Made by a program: the position numbers and the translations under genes. DNA of 64,000 nucleotides from Glandiceps talaboti (taxonomy: Eukaryota; Hemichordata; Enteropneusta; Spengelidae), in the NCBI RefSeq assembly GCF_964340395.1, contig NC_135559.1:18597050-18661049 (forward strand), in the 5' to 3' direction. How positions within the stretch are numbered: the first letter of the stretch is position 1; each line of letters starts with the position of its first letter. Below the pieces are notes generated by a model. The model did not search any database. It saw nothing but the letters and a program-made list of their open reading frames with translations, and was not told where the DNA came from. Of the stretch, positions 1-10,682 are shown piece by piece.

Positions 1-65
1 AATATGTCAGGCCAAATTACTGCATTGTGTTTTTCTGTAGGTTGGTTTAGAATAGAGAGACTTAC

Positions 66-3000
66 CGATAATGTTTCCGAGAGCCCACACAGCTTGTTCA
101 CAGACATGCTGATGTGGTGAATGTAGTAGCCTTAAGAAGTGTGGAACGGCACCAGCTTGGACTACTGCTTGAGTTTGAGATGATGTACCAGATGCAATGT
201 TTGTCAATGCCCACAATGCTTCAAACTGAAGTGAAGGGCTGAGATTCGAACCGAAACTGTGAATAAGAAAGATAGATAGAAGTCAGAATACTGAAGTTAT
301 AAGGCTGTCAGCTTAAAGACCTAATCTGCATATAATAGGGTTAACATGACACTTACTATGCTAGATGATTTTGTAACATGTAACAATCTTACACAGCTCA
401 TACACCATCGATGACACTGCCATTTTAAAGAGTATTACAGATTTGTTATCTCCTGATGTTAGACCACAGTATTATGAATATACAGGAAAGAAATCTGTCA
501 CTGTATTTTTGAAAATAGTTGTATTTTGGACTGTATTCATGAAAATATTGGCTTGATACATGTTGGAAGTGTCAAGACACTGACCCAGGATTGAGACTTA
601 GTCCTTTAAATGCATTATGTTCAAAATATTGACTCGTAAAATATGACTGTGTAATGCACACATTCCAGTGTGATATTTTAGTCTATGCAAAGTAGTATTT
701 TCCACAGACAAAAATCACAAGAACTAATATCAATAGTTCATGAACAAGGCAAATCAATAGTTCAGGAATAAGGAAAACATATTTTGCTACATAAATGTGT
801 CAGCTTTGTTTTCTGAAAATCTAAGGGTAAAGGTCGTGACCCTGAAATGGGATTAGGGTGACCCCTGTATGCCTCTAACTACAAATATTAGATATTAACC
901 ATTTCTTCTCATTCCTATCACATTTCACTCAATTTTTGAGGTCATATAATAAAGTGACACTTTTATGTAATGATGATAACAGAGTGTATTAGAACATAAA
1001 TCAACTCAAGGACAATGTCTAGTGTAACTGGTGGCACACTTCAAACTCAATACTGTTTACTAAACATCATATGTAATAAGTCAAATGACTGTGTTTGAAA
1101 TCATGGATGACAGGTTTATACATCTGTTCTTAATTTGATTCATAAGTTATTAAATATGGCATGGTTTCACCCACTTCAGTATAGCATAGTCTAGAGGCTA
1201 TCTGTTGGGTTTGAATCTGAACATCTCTACTACTAGAGGCTATCCATTGGGTTTGAATCTGAAGATCTCTACTACTAGAGGCTATCCATTGGGTTTGAAT
1301 CTGAAGATCTTTAGTGGCTAGCCATTGGGTTTGAATATGAACATCTCTTTACACAATGACGGGGTAACTTAGAGTCATGGGGTTAAAGATGACTTGATAC
1401 CACATTGGCAGCCACACTAGTATTGCAATTACATTTAACTTAACACCGGAAAGAACTGAATTTAATCTCAGTAAAGTCTTATGTTTGAGTATTTTGTTAC
1501 GTGAAAATAATAACACTTTCAGTATAAACTAAGAAATGAAAAGACAGGATAAAAGGTTCAAAAATCCAATTCAAATAAAATGTCAACCTCAAGTAAACCT
1601 ATTACAGAATGAAATAACTCTTGAATAAACCATTCTGGTTTCAAGTCATACCTTCCTTTCTTTATACTTCATTAGCTCTACAGCAAAATACCAATGTAAA
1701 CTATGTTTTGAATTCCATTTTAAAGGGTATAGGCCATGGTATATATGCATGAAATACTTTGACCATTTTGTCTACATAAATCTTTCTTGAATGTGTGTAT
1801 ATGGTGAAAATATTCAACACTGAAATTTAATTACACTGGATTATGTAACTTCCAAGGTCAAACAAAAAATACCAGTTCACAAAAATTCTGCATTTCAATG
1901 TTTTCATTTGAAATAATGCCCAATGCTAGACTATTGTATCTACTTGTAAAGTGTACTTACTTATCATCACATTGGAGACAATGTACTAAAATGGGAAGAA
2001 TTCCAGACTCAATAAGGTCATCTATTGGTGGGTTTCTATCACTAGATAAAAGTTTTCTTGCTGCTTGCACTGCACTGAGTTGTACTCCTGGCTGCTCACT
2101 GGCTGCATTTTGCACAATGGTTTCCAGAGATGCATTCTGAAATTACAGGAATTGCCAAAATATATGTAAGGTATACGTAGCAGTGACAATACTTTTTTCA
2201 CAATGGTTTCCAGAGGTGCATTTTAATATTATGTCAAATACCAACATACATTGTATATCAGGGCTCAAAATTAACAGTAGTCCCATGCCCACAGACTATC
2301 AATTCTTGTCATGGGGCTACCATAATTTGCAGCTGGTAGCCCACTCAGGCTACCACTGATTATGTGATGAAGATGGAAGATTTATGGACATGAAAGTATT
2401 TTAATAATACATATATTTCCAATAGAGGAAATATGTTTGCACTTCAGGAATATGGGACTACAGGTCACAATCCTTGGGCTACCAATTTCTGAAATTGGTA
2501 GCCCACTAGGACTACCAAAGAAAAAAGTTAATTGCGAGCCCTGTATAATATGTAACATATATGTAGTAGTTACAGTCAGTTTGCCATCTAAGCCAATTTT
2601 GACATTCCACTGATGCACACAATTTCTTGTGACGCACCACAATTTTGTGTTCTCTTATCTCTTACTATGTGGTGGCTCACAAGAAATTGCAGTTTTTAAA
2701 CATTTTGACTCACAACCACAAAATTTGGCTATCATTAGAGGGCACACTGCTTACAGTACACTTTTTTTTTCACAATGGTTTCCAGAGATGCATTCTGAAA
2801 TTATAGGCAATGCCAAAACACATGTAATTTATGTGTAGTAGTGACATTACACTTTATTTTTATTTGCAATCGAATGGTTTCCAGACATTCAGTTAATGAA
2901 TCAGTAAGTTTCTGCAGAGACAATTGATGAAGTCTGCATTCTAAACATTTCAATCTTAGCTCTGGCAATAAAGGAAGTCAAACACTACACAGAAACAATG

Positions 3001-3401
3001 TAAACAGGACATGCTTGTGAATTACAAACTATTGTCCTCATTCCAAGAATTAAAATATTTCTGTAAGAACAGAATGATCTGATAAATTACTAAGTGTCCA
3101 GTCACTTGTTGAATAAGACTGTTTAAGTAGGGGCTGAGAGTCAACACTGAGTAAGCCTATGGATTGAAACCAAGGCTAAATTACTTAAACAAGGAAATCA
3201 TGATTATTGTGAATAGTACTACTTAGGTAAACTGTAAAATCAATATGAGTTCAAAATTTCAAGAATTGCTAATTTACATTGTTAGTTACATATACTGACA
3301 CAATACACATTTTCCACGTTGTTTCGGAGTTTTAAAACCTTTCTAAAACATCAAAGGTTTTATCAGATTTAGTTCTGTAGTTTTTATTTTCAGAAGCAGG
3401 T

Positions 3402-3449
<48 letters not shown>

Positions 3450-6400
3450 TGTGTGTGAAGAACAAAATGAATGAAACACAGAACTGATCATAGTAAACAG
3501 ACAGCATTCTTAGAAACTGCAGACAGACCTCTATCATATCATGAACCAGCATGGAACATGTTACAGCTGTAGTGTAATAGTCTTTCAACATATTACAGGA
3601 ATTATCATGTTATTCTCATTACACAGAGTCTCCAAACATTGACAGCCTGTGTGTCCAGTGATGAGTCATACATGTGTCATACAGTCACTATGTGCTTACT
3701 CATTCTAAAAATTGACATTTTGTATCTAGAAATACAACATCCCTTCATTTCTTAGGGGGTGACTGTACTAGTTACTAAACAATCTGTATTCTGATTTGGG
3801 GTTACACAACAAATGTAACCCATCTCTATAAATATGTGTGAATTGTGACTGTAAAAGAGGAGGTTAGAGACCTTTCACTCCTCACAAAGCGGATTTCCAT
3901 ATGTTTACCATTTTAACTACATGTATGTAATATTACACTGTGAAGGAGCTATGATGTGTTGATGTGGGAAACCATGGTTTTGTTATTGTGTTTTCTATCC
4001 AAACTGTTGACTTTACAGTTTTTCACCATCTGCAAATTGAATTATGTATGACTAACAGTCTTTCAGCGCTGGTTCTCATATCTGATGTATCATATGTTGA
4101 TATGGGTAACAATGTTTTGCTGGGTTTTCTTGATTTTTTTCTTGTATCCAGACTTTTGTTTTTACAATTTTTCTGTCATCTACAATTATGTAATTTAACC
4201 ACTTGTGGTTGCTCCACAATTAGTTTTCTCTTCACTCCCATAGTTAATCTTTTGCTATCCATATTTTTGTACAGCTCATTTTAGTTTACTTCGTTTTATA
4301 TCTTCTGTTATATGAGGTTTCAGAACTGCAGTTTCCACTGGTTTTAATCTTTATGAAGCAAATGAAATAATACTCAATAAACTTGTATATGAACCACACC
4401 AGTGTGTCCTCTAATGATAGCCAAATATTGTTGTTGTGGGTCAAAATGATAAAAACTGGCATTTTTTGTGAGTCACCACATAGTAAGAGATAGGGGAACA
4501 CCAAACTTCAGTGTGTCACTAGAAATTGTGTGCATCAGTGGCATGTCAAATTGGCTTCGAAGTTGGAAGGCACAATGAACGACGACACTGTTTTATCACT
4601 GCCTGCAATGTTTTCAAGAACCTTGGATAACCTAACACTTGGTCCCTATACGCCATAGTTGGACCATTTTTAGTGTTTTAATGAATTCAAATCCTAGAAG
4701 TTGACACAATCATAGTAATAAGTTACTATCAATACCTCAGGTAAGTTTATCACAATCAAGTCTCCTTGTTCTATCAATGCCTTCTGTTTATACAAACAAA
4801 CTAAGCTCTCCTTATCATAGTATTTGAAGGACAAATGACAAAACCATTTCTTGTGAGTGATATTGAGTACAAAAGAAATTATCCAACTTGGCAGGCCATA
4901 CTACAGAAATTAAAATTTGGATTTTCTATACATTTACTTTTCAACATTTTTTTTCACGAGTTCTCAATCCATATTCATATCTCATTCAGACCAATGTCAA
5001 ACATTTCTTAACAAACATCTAATCTCCACTTCAATATTTTCAATTATTACTACCTTAGTATTTTGGTTTAGATGGAGACCAGTGCTTACATAAGGACACT
5101 CTACCCAAGTTCCCAACCCCAATAATAACATAATGTACGGATAAGTATGCATGTTTTACCGCTTAAGCCCTTCTCTCTCTAACCATGAAATTCTAAATAC
5201 TGTAACACTTTCTTTTCCCACAAACTGTAGATATTATTTGAAAACAAATTGTACAAATTGTGCATGTAAGCAATGATATTGATGACACTGAAATGTTCAA
5301 AAAATAGACATTGATTATCAATGATCGATTGGGAAATAATAACATCATGAAAAGAAGAGAAGCTTTCATGAAAGTCATTAAATATTTGCAGACTGACTAA
5401 ATGGGCAATTGAACAAGGAAAATGATAATAATCAACCTTGGAGTCATTGCCATCTGTCTGTCTTGCTTCCATCCTTCAAATAACATGACAACAAATCGAC
5501 TTCAAACAAGCTCACCACATGGCTACTAGTACAGATAGAAATGCTTACATCATGTAGGATTAAAGAAATAGAGAACTAGTTACCATAGCAACTTCTCCAT
5601 CATCTGAATCATTACCCTCCACCCTGGGTACGTTTCTTCTTTTTAAAATATGTTCTTCACGCTTGTTTTTTCTTAGTTCAACTGTTACTTCATTTCTCCG
5701 CCTTCTCATTTCCTGAAATGTAGAAAAAGGAAAAAAAATCATTAGCAAATTGTCTCATGATCATTACATGCTGTCATGGGTTGCCTTGGAAATTATACTA
5801 ACACAATAGTGCACTTGATTACTAGAGGTGCTATTGATTAAGCATACCCCTTTGACATTTACTTTCCTTGGTGATACGGGTCATTTAACTTGTCAGTTTT
5901 GTCACAAAGCAAAGTAGAAAAATATGATACGCTCCACAAAGTACTGGTACAGTAACAATTCAATAGGCAAACAGTACAACTACCCATCCAGCCACATGTA
6001 TACATCGTGTATATACCCCTACAGTGATGTACATGTAGCTTATTTTTCATATATTTACATGTGATCTACATTTCAAAATGAAATATGACACACTTCAAAC
6101 AGAATTTGTGGAATTGTTATTACCCTATACCAGTGTACCATCTAGACCACTTTGATGAGCTTCTGCTGCAGCAATTTCTGGTAACGTAAATATTTTGTAT
6201 TCCAATGTCTTTTTATACACAGGTTGCTTTACAAGCAGTGTGCCCTCTAATCGTAACAAATTTTATTGTTGTGGGTCAAAATGATAAAAACTGGCATTTC
6301 TTGTGAGTTGCCACATAGTAAGAGATAGGAGAAAATCAAATCTTAGTGCGTCACTAGAAATTACATGTATGTGCGTCAGTGGCATGCTAAATTGGCTTAG

Positions 6401-9400
6401 AGGGCACACTTCACACAAAACCCCCAGTATTTTTTGGTTATTAGAGAGGGCATACGACCTTGTACATTGGTAATGGCTGCATTGAGTGCCTGATATTTTA
6501 TTCTTAGGAAGATAAATTTAAAATCTAAGATAATGAAATGAAATCCTTCATAATATGTTGACAAATTTCTCAACTATTTTTCCCATGTAACTCAATCAGT
6601 CACACATTCAACATTACATGTAGTTCAGACCCACAGCGAGTATTCTCCAAAGCAACGTGAAAACAATACCACAGAAACTATTTTGAGTACTTTGACCCTA
6701 TTTAACCACTGCAGGGACATACCCAGGGTTTATTTCTGTCAGAAGGTAACAGTCCACTGAAGAAAGCACAGCTATATGTATTCATAGCATACTTAGTCCT
6801 AAATATCAGGCACTTGGTGGTCTTATTCCTGCTCTAGGAATGATCAGTTGAATTGAGTTACGTATTCATAGCACACTTTGTAATTTATCTACACATTAGA
6901 TGTTGTATATCAACTTAATAATAGTGGTTTACATGTTAACAACACCCTACAGTTTGACCTACATCACAGTGTTATTTCCTTGTATCATAACAAAGAGGTC
7001 GAAACTAGGCATACACTATTACACTGGAATTCACTGAAGTAGGACAAATGAACAAATTACACATAATCTTAGCACACAACAGTTATTAAATAATACCCTA
7101 AATAACTATTCACAAAATAGGTTGAGAATTTGTTAATTTGTCACCAGTAGTGGTAGTGACTTTCTATCATGTCACAACAATAGTAAATATGCTAAATACT
7201 TGCACATTCATTAGGTGGTTATATAAAACATCTTTGTTTACAAACACAAGCATTGTATGCCAGTAAATTCATGGCAATACTTTTAATATAGATGAAAGAT
7301 GCATTCAGAAAAAAAGAAAAAAAATTGTCATTCACAAAATGAATAGTTGTGATCCTTAGTTTATATGTTCATGTGATTACATGTTAGTTCAATGGAAAGG
7401 AAGTGGTTTCAACTTGTTTGCAGCTGCTTGTGATCATCCTAAATACACTTAATTCATGACAAGGAATCACCTCAATCCTATCTTCCTTACTACGACAACA
7501 ACACGTATTACTTTTTTCCCCATCTTGGTAAACGTGTAGTTTGTGACCTTGTCTACTACCACATATTAATCCTGTTTTTCCCAACTTGTAGTTTTGGTGG
7601 CAATGAAGGCTATTTTCTGCCCCACCCCTCTTTTTCACAACTGTATAAAAAGTTACCTCATTTAGTTTAGCAGACTCAGGCTACATGTAGACTAATGTGA
7701 CATTGTCAGATTTAGTTGGGATTTAAAAAAAATAAAATCAACGTGTTTTCAAGAATTACTTGATGCAAATCCACTGTTAGTAACAAAGTGACCTCTCATA
7801 TCAGTGGTGTGCATCCTTTGAGCCCCATCTAGCTACTAATACATGTACTATCTCATAGTTTTGCTGTACATTATTACGCTAACTAACACTAAGAGACAGG
7901 TTAACATTCAAGCATTGTACAGATACAGCATTTTACTATGGTTTAATTCTGGTAACACAGCCAGTGTAGGAGCTAGTCTATAGGTGATCCATGGCCTCGA
8001 ATCTGAAGATATCTTTCATAGATTCAAAGCCATGGTTAACCTCTAGACTACATTATAGTGTGAGCCAAAAGTCACAAACCTTACATGTGTACATGTAAGC
8101 TTGTCCAATAATTTTGGTCATTTGGTAAATCTCTATAAAATATCTTGGGAGACGCAGGTGGATTGTAACTACTTATTGCCTTCAAAAAATATTGCATATT
8201 ATTCTTCTAGCCACAATGGAAGTCAAGTCAAGCAACTATAATAAAAGTTAATCTTGTGTTGGTAAAACAATATCAAAATGTCAATAGTTCCAAATACATA
8301 GGAAAAAAATACCCCAAAGTCAAACATTTTAGGTAATCATTTTCTTGAGTGTCAACTACACATTTGATGTATATTTACAAAGGCTGAGCAGTTGATGGAA
8401 ATTTCCATTTGTCAGAGCCAACTCAACACTAAATGAAATAAAGTGTTACTTCTGTTCTTTATCATTGTAATATCCGAACATCTAGCTCTGGAAATGTATG
8501 CTTCGAGGTTTCTGACATGTCTTCTACCCATTCAGCTATGGTTCCTCTGTCTAAAACCCTGAGATTACACACAGATTTTCATTTTTAAAAAACCCACCCA
8601 TACCTTTGTTAATGACAATAAAATATACAGGAATGAATTTTATAAATCACTAAATACAACCTACATCTATTCTGTCTCTTGTCATAACGTTCGCTTGAGT
8701 CACAAAATGGACAATAAAATCACAGCATAAATGTGCACATAGTTGTGTACATGTACAATATTGAGCTAGTCTGTTTGCATGACTTATCGTTGTCCATTTT
8801 GCAGCTCGAGCAAGCGAACGTTAGACAAGACGTAGGTTGAATTTTGTGATTTACAAAAAGTAAACAAAGCTTATTTCTGTATTTCTTATACTCATTAGCA
8901 AGGATGTGGGTGCCTTTTATACCCAAAATTTGTGTACATGAAATCTGTGCAGCCCAAGTTTCCTTATAGAAAGAACCATACGGAGATGTGTTGGAGTTAT
9001 CGACATACATATATCCAGAGCTACTGAACACCCAAAATAAACATCTTCCCAATATTTAGGTTCACCTCAAGTAATTTGAATGTGACTAAATCACTTCTAT
9101 GGTTGTTTCACAGTTTTGTTCTTATATATTTTTAATTTACAAATATGTGAGATGTGGTCGATTGAAGGAAAAGAAAGTAAATACAAATTTGACATGTTAA
9201 AACAAATTCTGAATACAGGAAAAAAAACACTTGTTCAGGTTCACATAAGTGTTACCCCAAACATTTACAGGCATGTTATCACTGAGCACAAAAGCCGACA
9301 ACAAATGCTGGAATGTGTTGCTATGCATTGTTTTTAAAAAAGGTGAAACTTCAAAAATGTTCTAATTTATGTTGTTTTCGGGAATACACTTCAATAATGT

Positions 9401-10075
9401 GTGATTGTACGATATGTTTTATGGTGAAGTAATCTTTGGTGTCAACATCCGGTCAGAGTACCCGACTGCAATCTAAATGAATGACGCAGACATGGCGACA
9501 ATCGGATCAGCTGACATGCGTTGTGATGCAATTTTTCACGTCGGCAATGGTGACTAATTGTCGGCAAAAATCGGAAATAGTTTTAGTTCCGAAATATTCC
9601 TTATACTTTTACCATAACATGGTAACGTTGGACCTAAAAATATACATACACCCATAGGAACTCTATTCTGTGATGCCTGGACATACATCGGGGCATGTAC
9701 ACCACCCTATTTGTCCATTCCCCGCCATTTTTCAATTCGAGAAATTTCCAACAAAACATACTGAGATTTACATTTCTGTACTGGAATACGTAGAGCGATT
9801 GAGGCAAAAATAATATCACGACTGACACAAAGGTTTATCTATTTACCAAAATTTACACGAAAAGATTCGCTTGAATGCGAAATAAGTACAAAATTTGGCG
9901 TGATTTGGACAAGTTATCAGCTGTTATCGGATGCGTCACACCAATGGGAATCACGCATTGTATTTGGGGAAATACCTTTGCTATTTCGTTGACTTACCTC
10001 TGTATCTCGGGCTTTGTGCTTGAAATTTTTTATCCTGGTTGGCAATGCATTACTTGCTCCTTCTTCGACAGACAT
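66..10075 (-). CDS. KPNA4: Importin subunit alpha (KPNA3/KPNA4 class), 5' four coding exons
   Basis: Adaptor that binds classical nuclear localisation signals and, through its IBB domain, importin beta. Coding exons (minus): 10075-9998, 5712-5584, 2136-1961, 238-66; phases 0, 0, 2, 1 join cleanly. The start ATG (10075-10073) opens a 26-codon exon beginning [18 protein letters not shown]. Exon 2 carries the IBB basic clusters (RRRR near residues 29-32, LKRRN near 49-53) and an acidic DSDDGE stretch. Exon 3 encodes the first ARM repeat ([18 protein letters not shown], then ILPILVHCL). Exon 4 encodes ARM repeat 2 with [11 protein letters not shown] and [12 protein letters not shown]. The match to vertebrate KPNA3/4 is almost continuous and better than to KPNA1/5/6 or KPNA2. 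The remaining ARM repeats and the C-terminus lie beyond base 1. Probably one gene ancestral to vertebrate KPNA3 and KPNA4, so the symbol is approximate. Introns are 4285, 3447 and 1722 bp. Confidence 0.95.
239..1960 (-). other. Importin alpha intron 3
   Basis: Donor GTAAGT at 1960-1955 (minus). Two usable acceptors lie 18 nt apart, one ending at 257 and one at 239. The only structured content is the 42-bp tandem repeat at 1190-1348; the rest is unremarkable AT-rich sequence. Confidence 0.85.
1190..1348. repeat. 42-bp tandem repeat, about 3.6 copies
   Basis: Unit contains CTAGAGGCTATCCATTGGG followed by TTTGAATCTGAAGATCTCTA; copies start near 1191, 1233 and 1275, then a shorter one. The same word pair (AGGCTAT plus TTTGAATCTGAAGATC) recurs in inverted-repeat form at 7970-8055, 30645-30900 and 33445-33505, so the array seems to grow from a dispersed element. 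Confidence 0.8.
2259..2543. mobile_element. Non-autonomous DNA transposon (MITE), CAGGG-type ends
   Basis: About 285 bp with terminal inverted repeats CAGGGCTCAAAATTAAC and its imperfect complement ending GAGCCCTG. Inside, GGTAGCCCACT-type words occur twice in both orientations. CAGGG/CCCTG ends are typical of hAT-like elements. Flanks TTGTATAT and TATAATAT agree at only 5 of 8 positions, so the target duplication is uncertain. No coding capacity. Confidence 0.65.
2577..2749. mobile_element. 173-bp hAT-like MITE with 8-bp target duplication
   Basis: Ends CAGTTTGCCATCTAA and TTAGAGGGCACACTG form a 15-bp inverted repeat with two mismatches. Flanks are GTTACAGT (2569-2576) and CTTACAGT (2750-2757), an 8-bp duplication with one mismatch, as expected for a hAT-type insertion. 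Relatives occur at 4400-4560, 6236-6411, 28490-28635, 51898-52068 and 59170-59300. No ORF. Confidence 0.8.
3405..3457. repeat. (GT)n microsatellite
   Basis: About 26 near-perfect GT dinucleotides with one GAGT interruption. Confidence 0.95.
4400..4560. mobile_element. MITE copy, family of 2577-2749
   Basis: Left end CAGTGTGTCCTCTAATG. The interior (GTGGGTCAAAATGATAAAAA, CACATAGTAAGAGATAGG, GTGTCACTAGAAATTG) is the reverse complement of the 2577 copy. The right inverted repeat is decayed (TTGGCTTCGAAG), so this is an older or truncated copy. Confidence 0.75.
6236..6411. mobile_element. MITE copy with well-kept inverted ends
   Basis: Starts CAGTGTGCCCTCTAA and ends TTAGAGGGCACACTT: 14 of 15 positions complementary, so this is the cleanest terminal repeat of the family. 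Orientation opposite to the 2577 copy. Flanking 8-mers do not match convincingly. Confidence 0.8.
7970..8055. repeat. Short inverted repeat (AGTCTATAG / CTCTAGACT arms)
   Basis: GAGCTAGTCTATAGGTGATCC and GGTTAACCTCTAGACTACAT flank CCTCGAATCTGAAGATATC and its near complement AGATTCAAAGCCATGG. Shares words with the 1190-1348 array and the 30645-30900 fold-back. Confidence 0.55.
8643..8860. mobile_element. Fold-back MITE
   Basis: Arms of about 75 bp: the left arm (AAATCACTAAATACAACCTA ... AACGTTCGCTTGAG ... AAAATGGACAATAA) is mirrored by the right arm (TTGTCCATTTTGCAGCTCGA ... AAGCGAACGTTAGACAAG ... GTGATTTAC). The short loop is AT-rich. No coding capacity. Confidence 0.65.
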
Positions 10076-10682
10076 TCTGTACGATAAGTTCGTCAACAAC
10101 TTCAAGAAAATATTAGGAAAATTCACTACAACAATTTTTCTCAGTCACTTCAAAATGCCGGCCAGACTGTGACGTCACGCTCTTCCTGTCACCCACACGC
10201 TGCATACCCATTCCTGATTGGCCGCGACTGTGGAACTAATTACTAATCAATGACGGTGTAAAGGGCAAAACATGATTATTCGACCCTATTCCATGTCAAG
10301 CATGTTTTTAAGCCACGTAGCATTTATGTAGACCCTCTATTTTTGGAACTGTTGGAGGTGTAGAAACCAAAAGTTATAAATTATCACTATTTGAGTCTGA
10401 TGACCTGAACCAATGAGATTGGATTTCACAAGCAGGACGTTTTCAGAAGATGGTGTATTATGGGATGGAGAAGTCCCCGTTTCACAAACACTGGATTTGC
10501 AGACGTTTTTTCATAAATGTTTGATAGAAAATAAATAAAATCTTACATACAATTATATAATATACTATAATATTAACGAAAACATACCATTAATGTGTCT
10601 TTGATTCTGTAGCTAAAATTATTTAGAAGAATAGCTGCTTCGAAAAAGGTGCTATGAAAGTGTCGATTTACAGACGCTGAAA
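10076..10682. promoter_or_regulatory. Divergent promoter region between importin alpha and the EBPL-like gene
   Basis: The start codons are 607 bp apart and point away from each other. The importin-proximal part has TGACGTCA (10170-10177), an inverted CCAAT (ATTGG, 10217-10221) and an ETS-type CTTCCTG (10182-10188), 95-150 bp upstream of the importin ATG. It is locally richer in CpG than the surroundings. The start of the plus-strand gene sits in AAAATGGCGG, a YY1-like word. Motif calls are by eye; no transcription start is proven. Confidence 0.6.
10170..10177. promoter_or_regulatory. Consensus CRE, TGACGTCA
   Basis: Perfect palindromic CREB/ATF site, 95 bp upstream of the importin alpha start codon and inside the short divergent promoter. 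Confidence 0.6.

Larger units (their letters stand above)
2113..2850. repeat. Triplicated exon 3 acceptor segment of the importin gene
   Basis: The 5' edge of importin exon 3 with its AG acceptor starts a unit (CACAATGGTTTCCAGAG...) that recurs at 2113, 2199 and 2771. The first period is 86 bp. Copies two and three are now separated by two MITE insertions (2259-2543 and 2577-2749). The third copy still has TTTCAG followed by the first exon codons on the minus strand, a near-perfect decoy acceptor upstream of the real one. Confidence 0.8.
2137..5583 (-). other. Importin alpha intron 2
   Basis: Besides the acceptor triplication and two MITEs near its 3' end, it holds a (GT)n tract at 3405-3457 and a further MITE copy at 4400-4560. 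I see no gene in it; short ORFs here have no recognisable similarity. Confidence 0.85.
5713..9997 (-). other. Importin alpha intron 1
   Basis: 4.3 kb first intron directly behind the N-terminal exon. Contains a MITE (6236-6411), a small inverted repeat (7970-8055) and a fold-back element (8643-8860). A 110-codon minus-strand ORF at 8720-9052 crosses the fold-back and resembles nothing I know. Confidence 0.85.

Noticed and set aside
8720-9052. 110-codon minus-strand ORF in importin intron 1
   Set aside because: Overlaps a fold-back MITE, has no recognisable domain and no splice signals.
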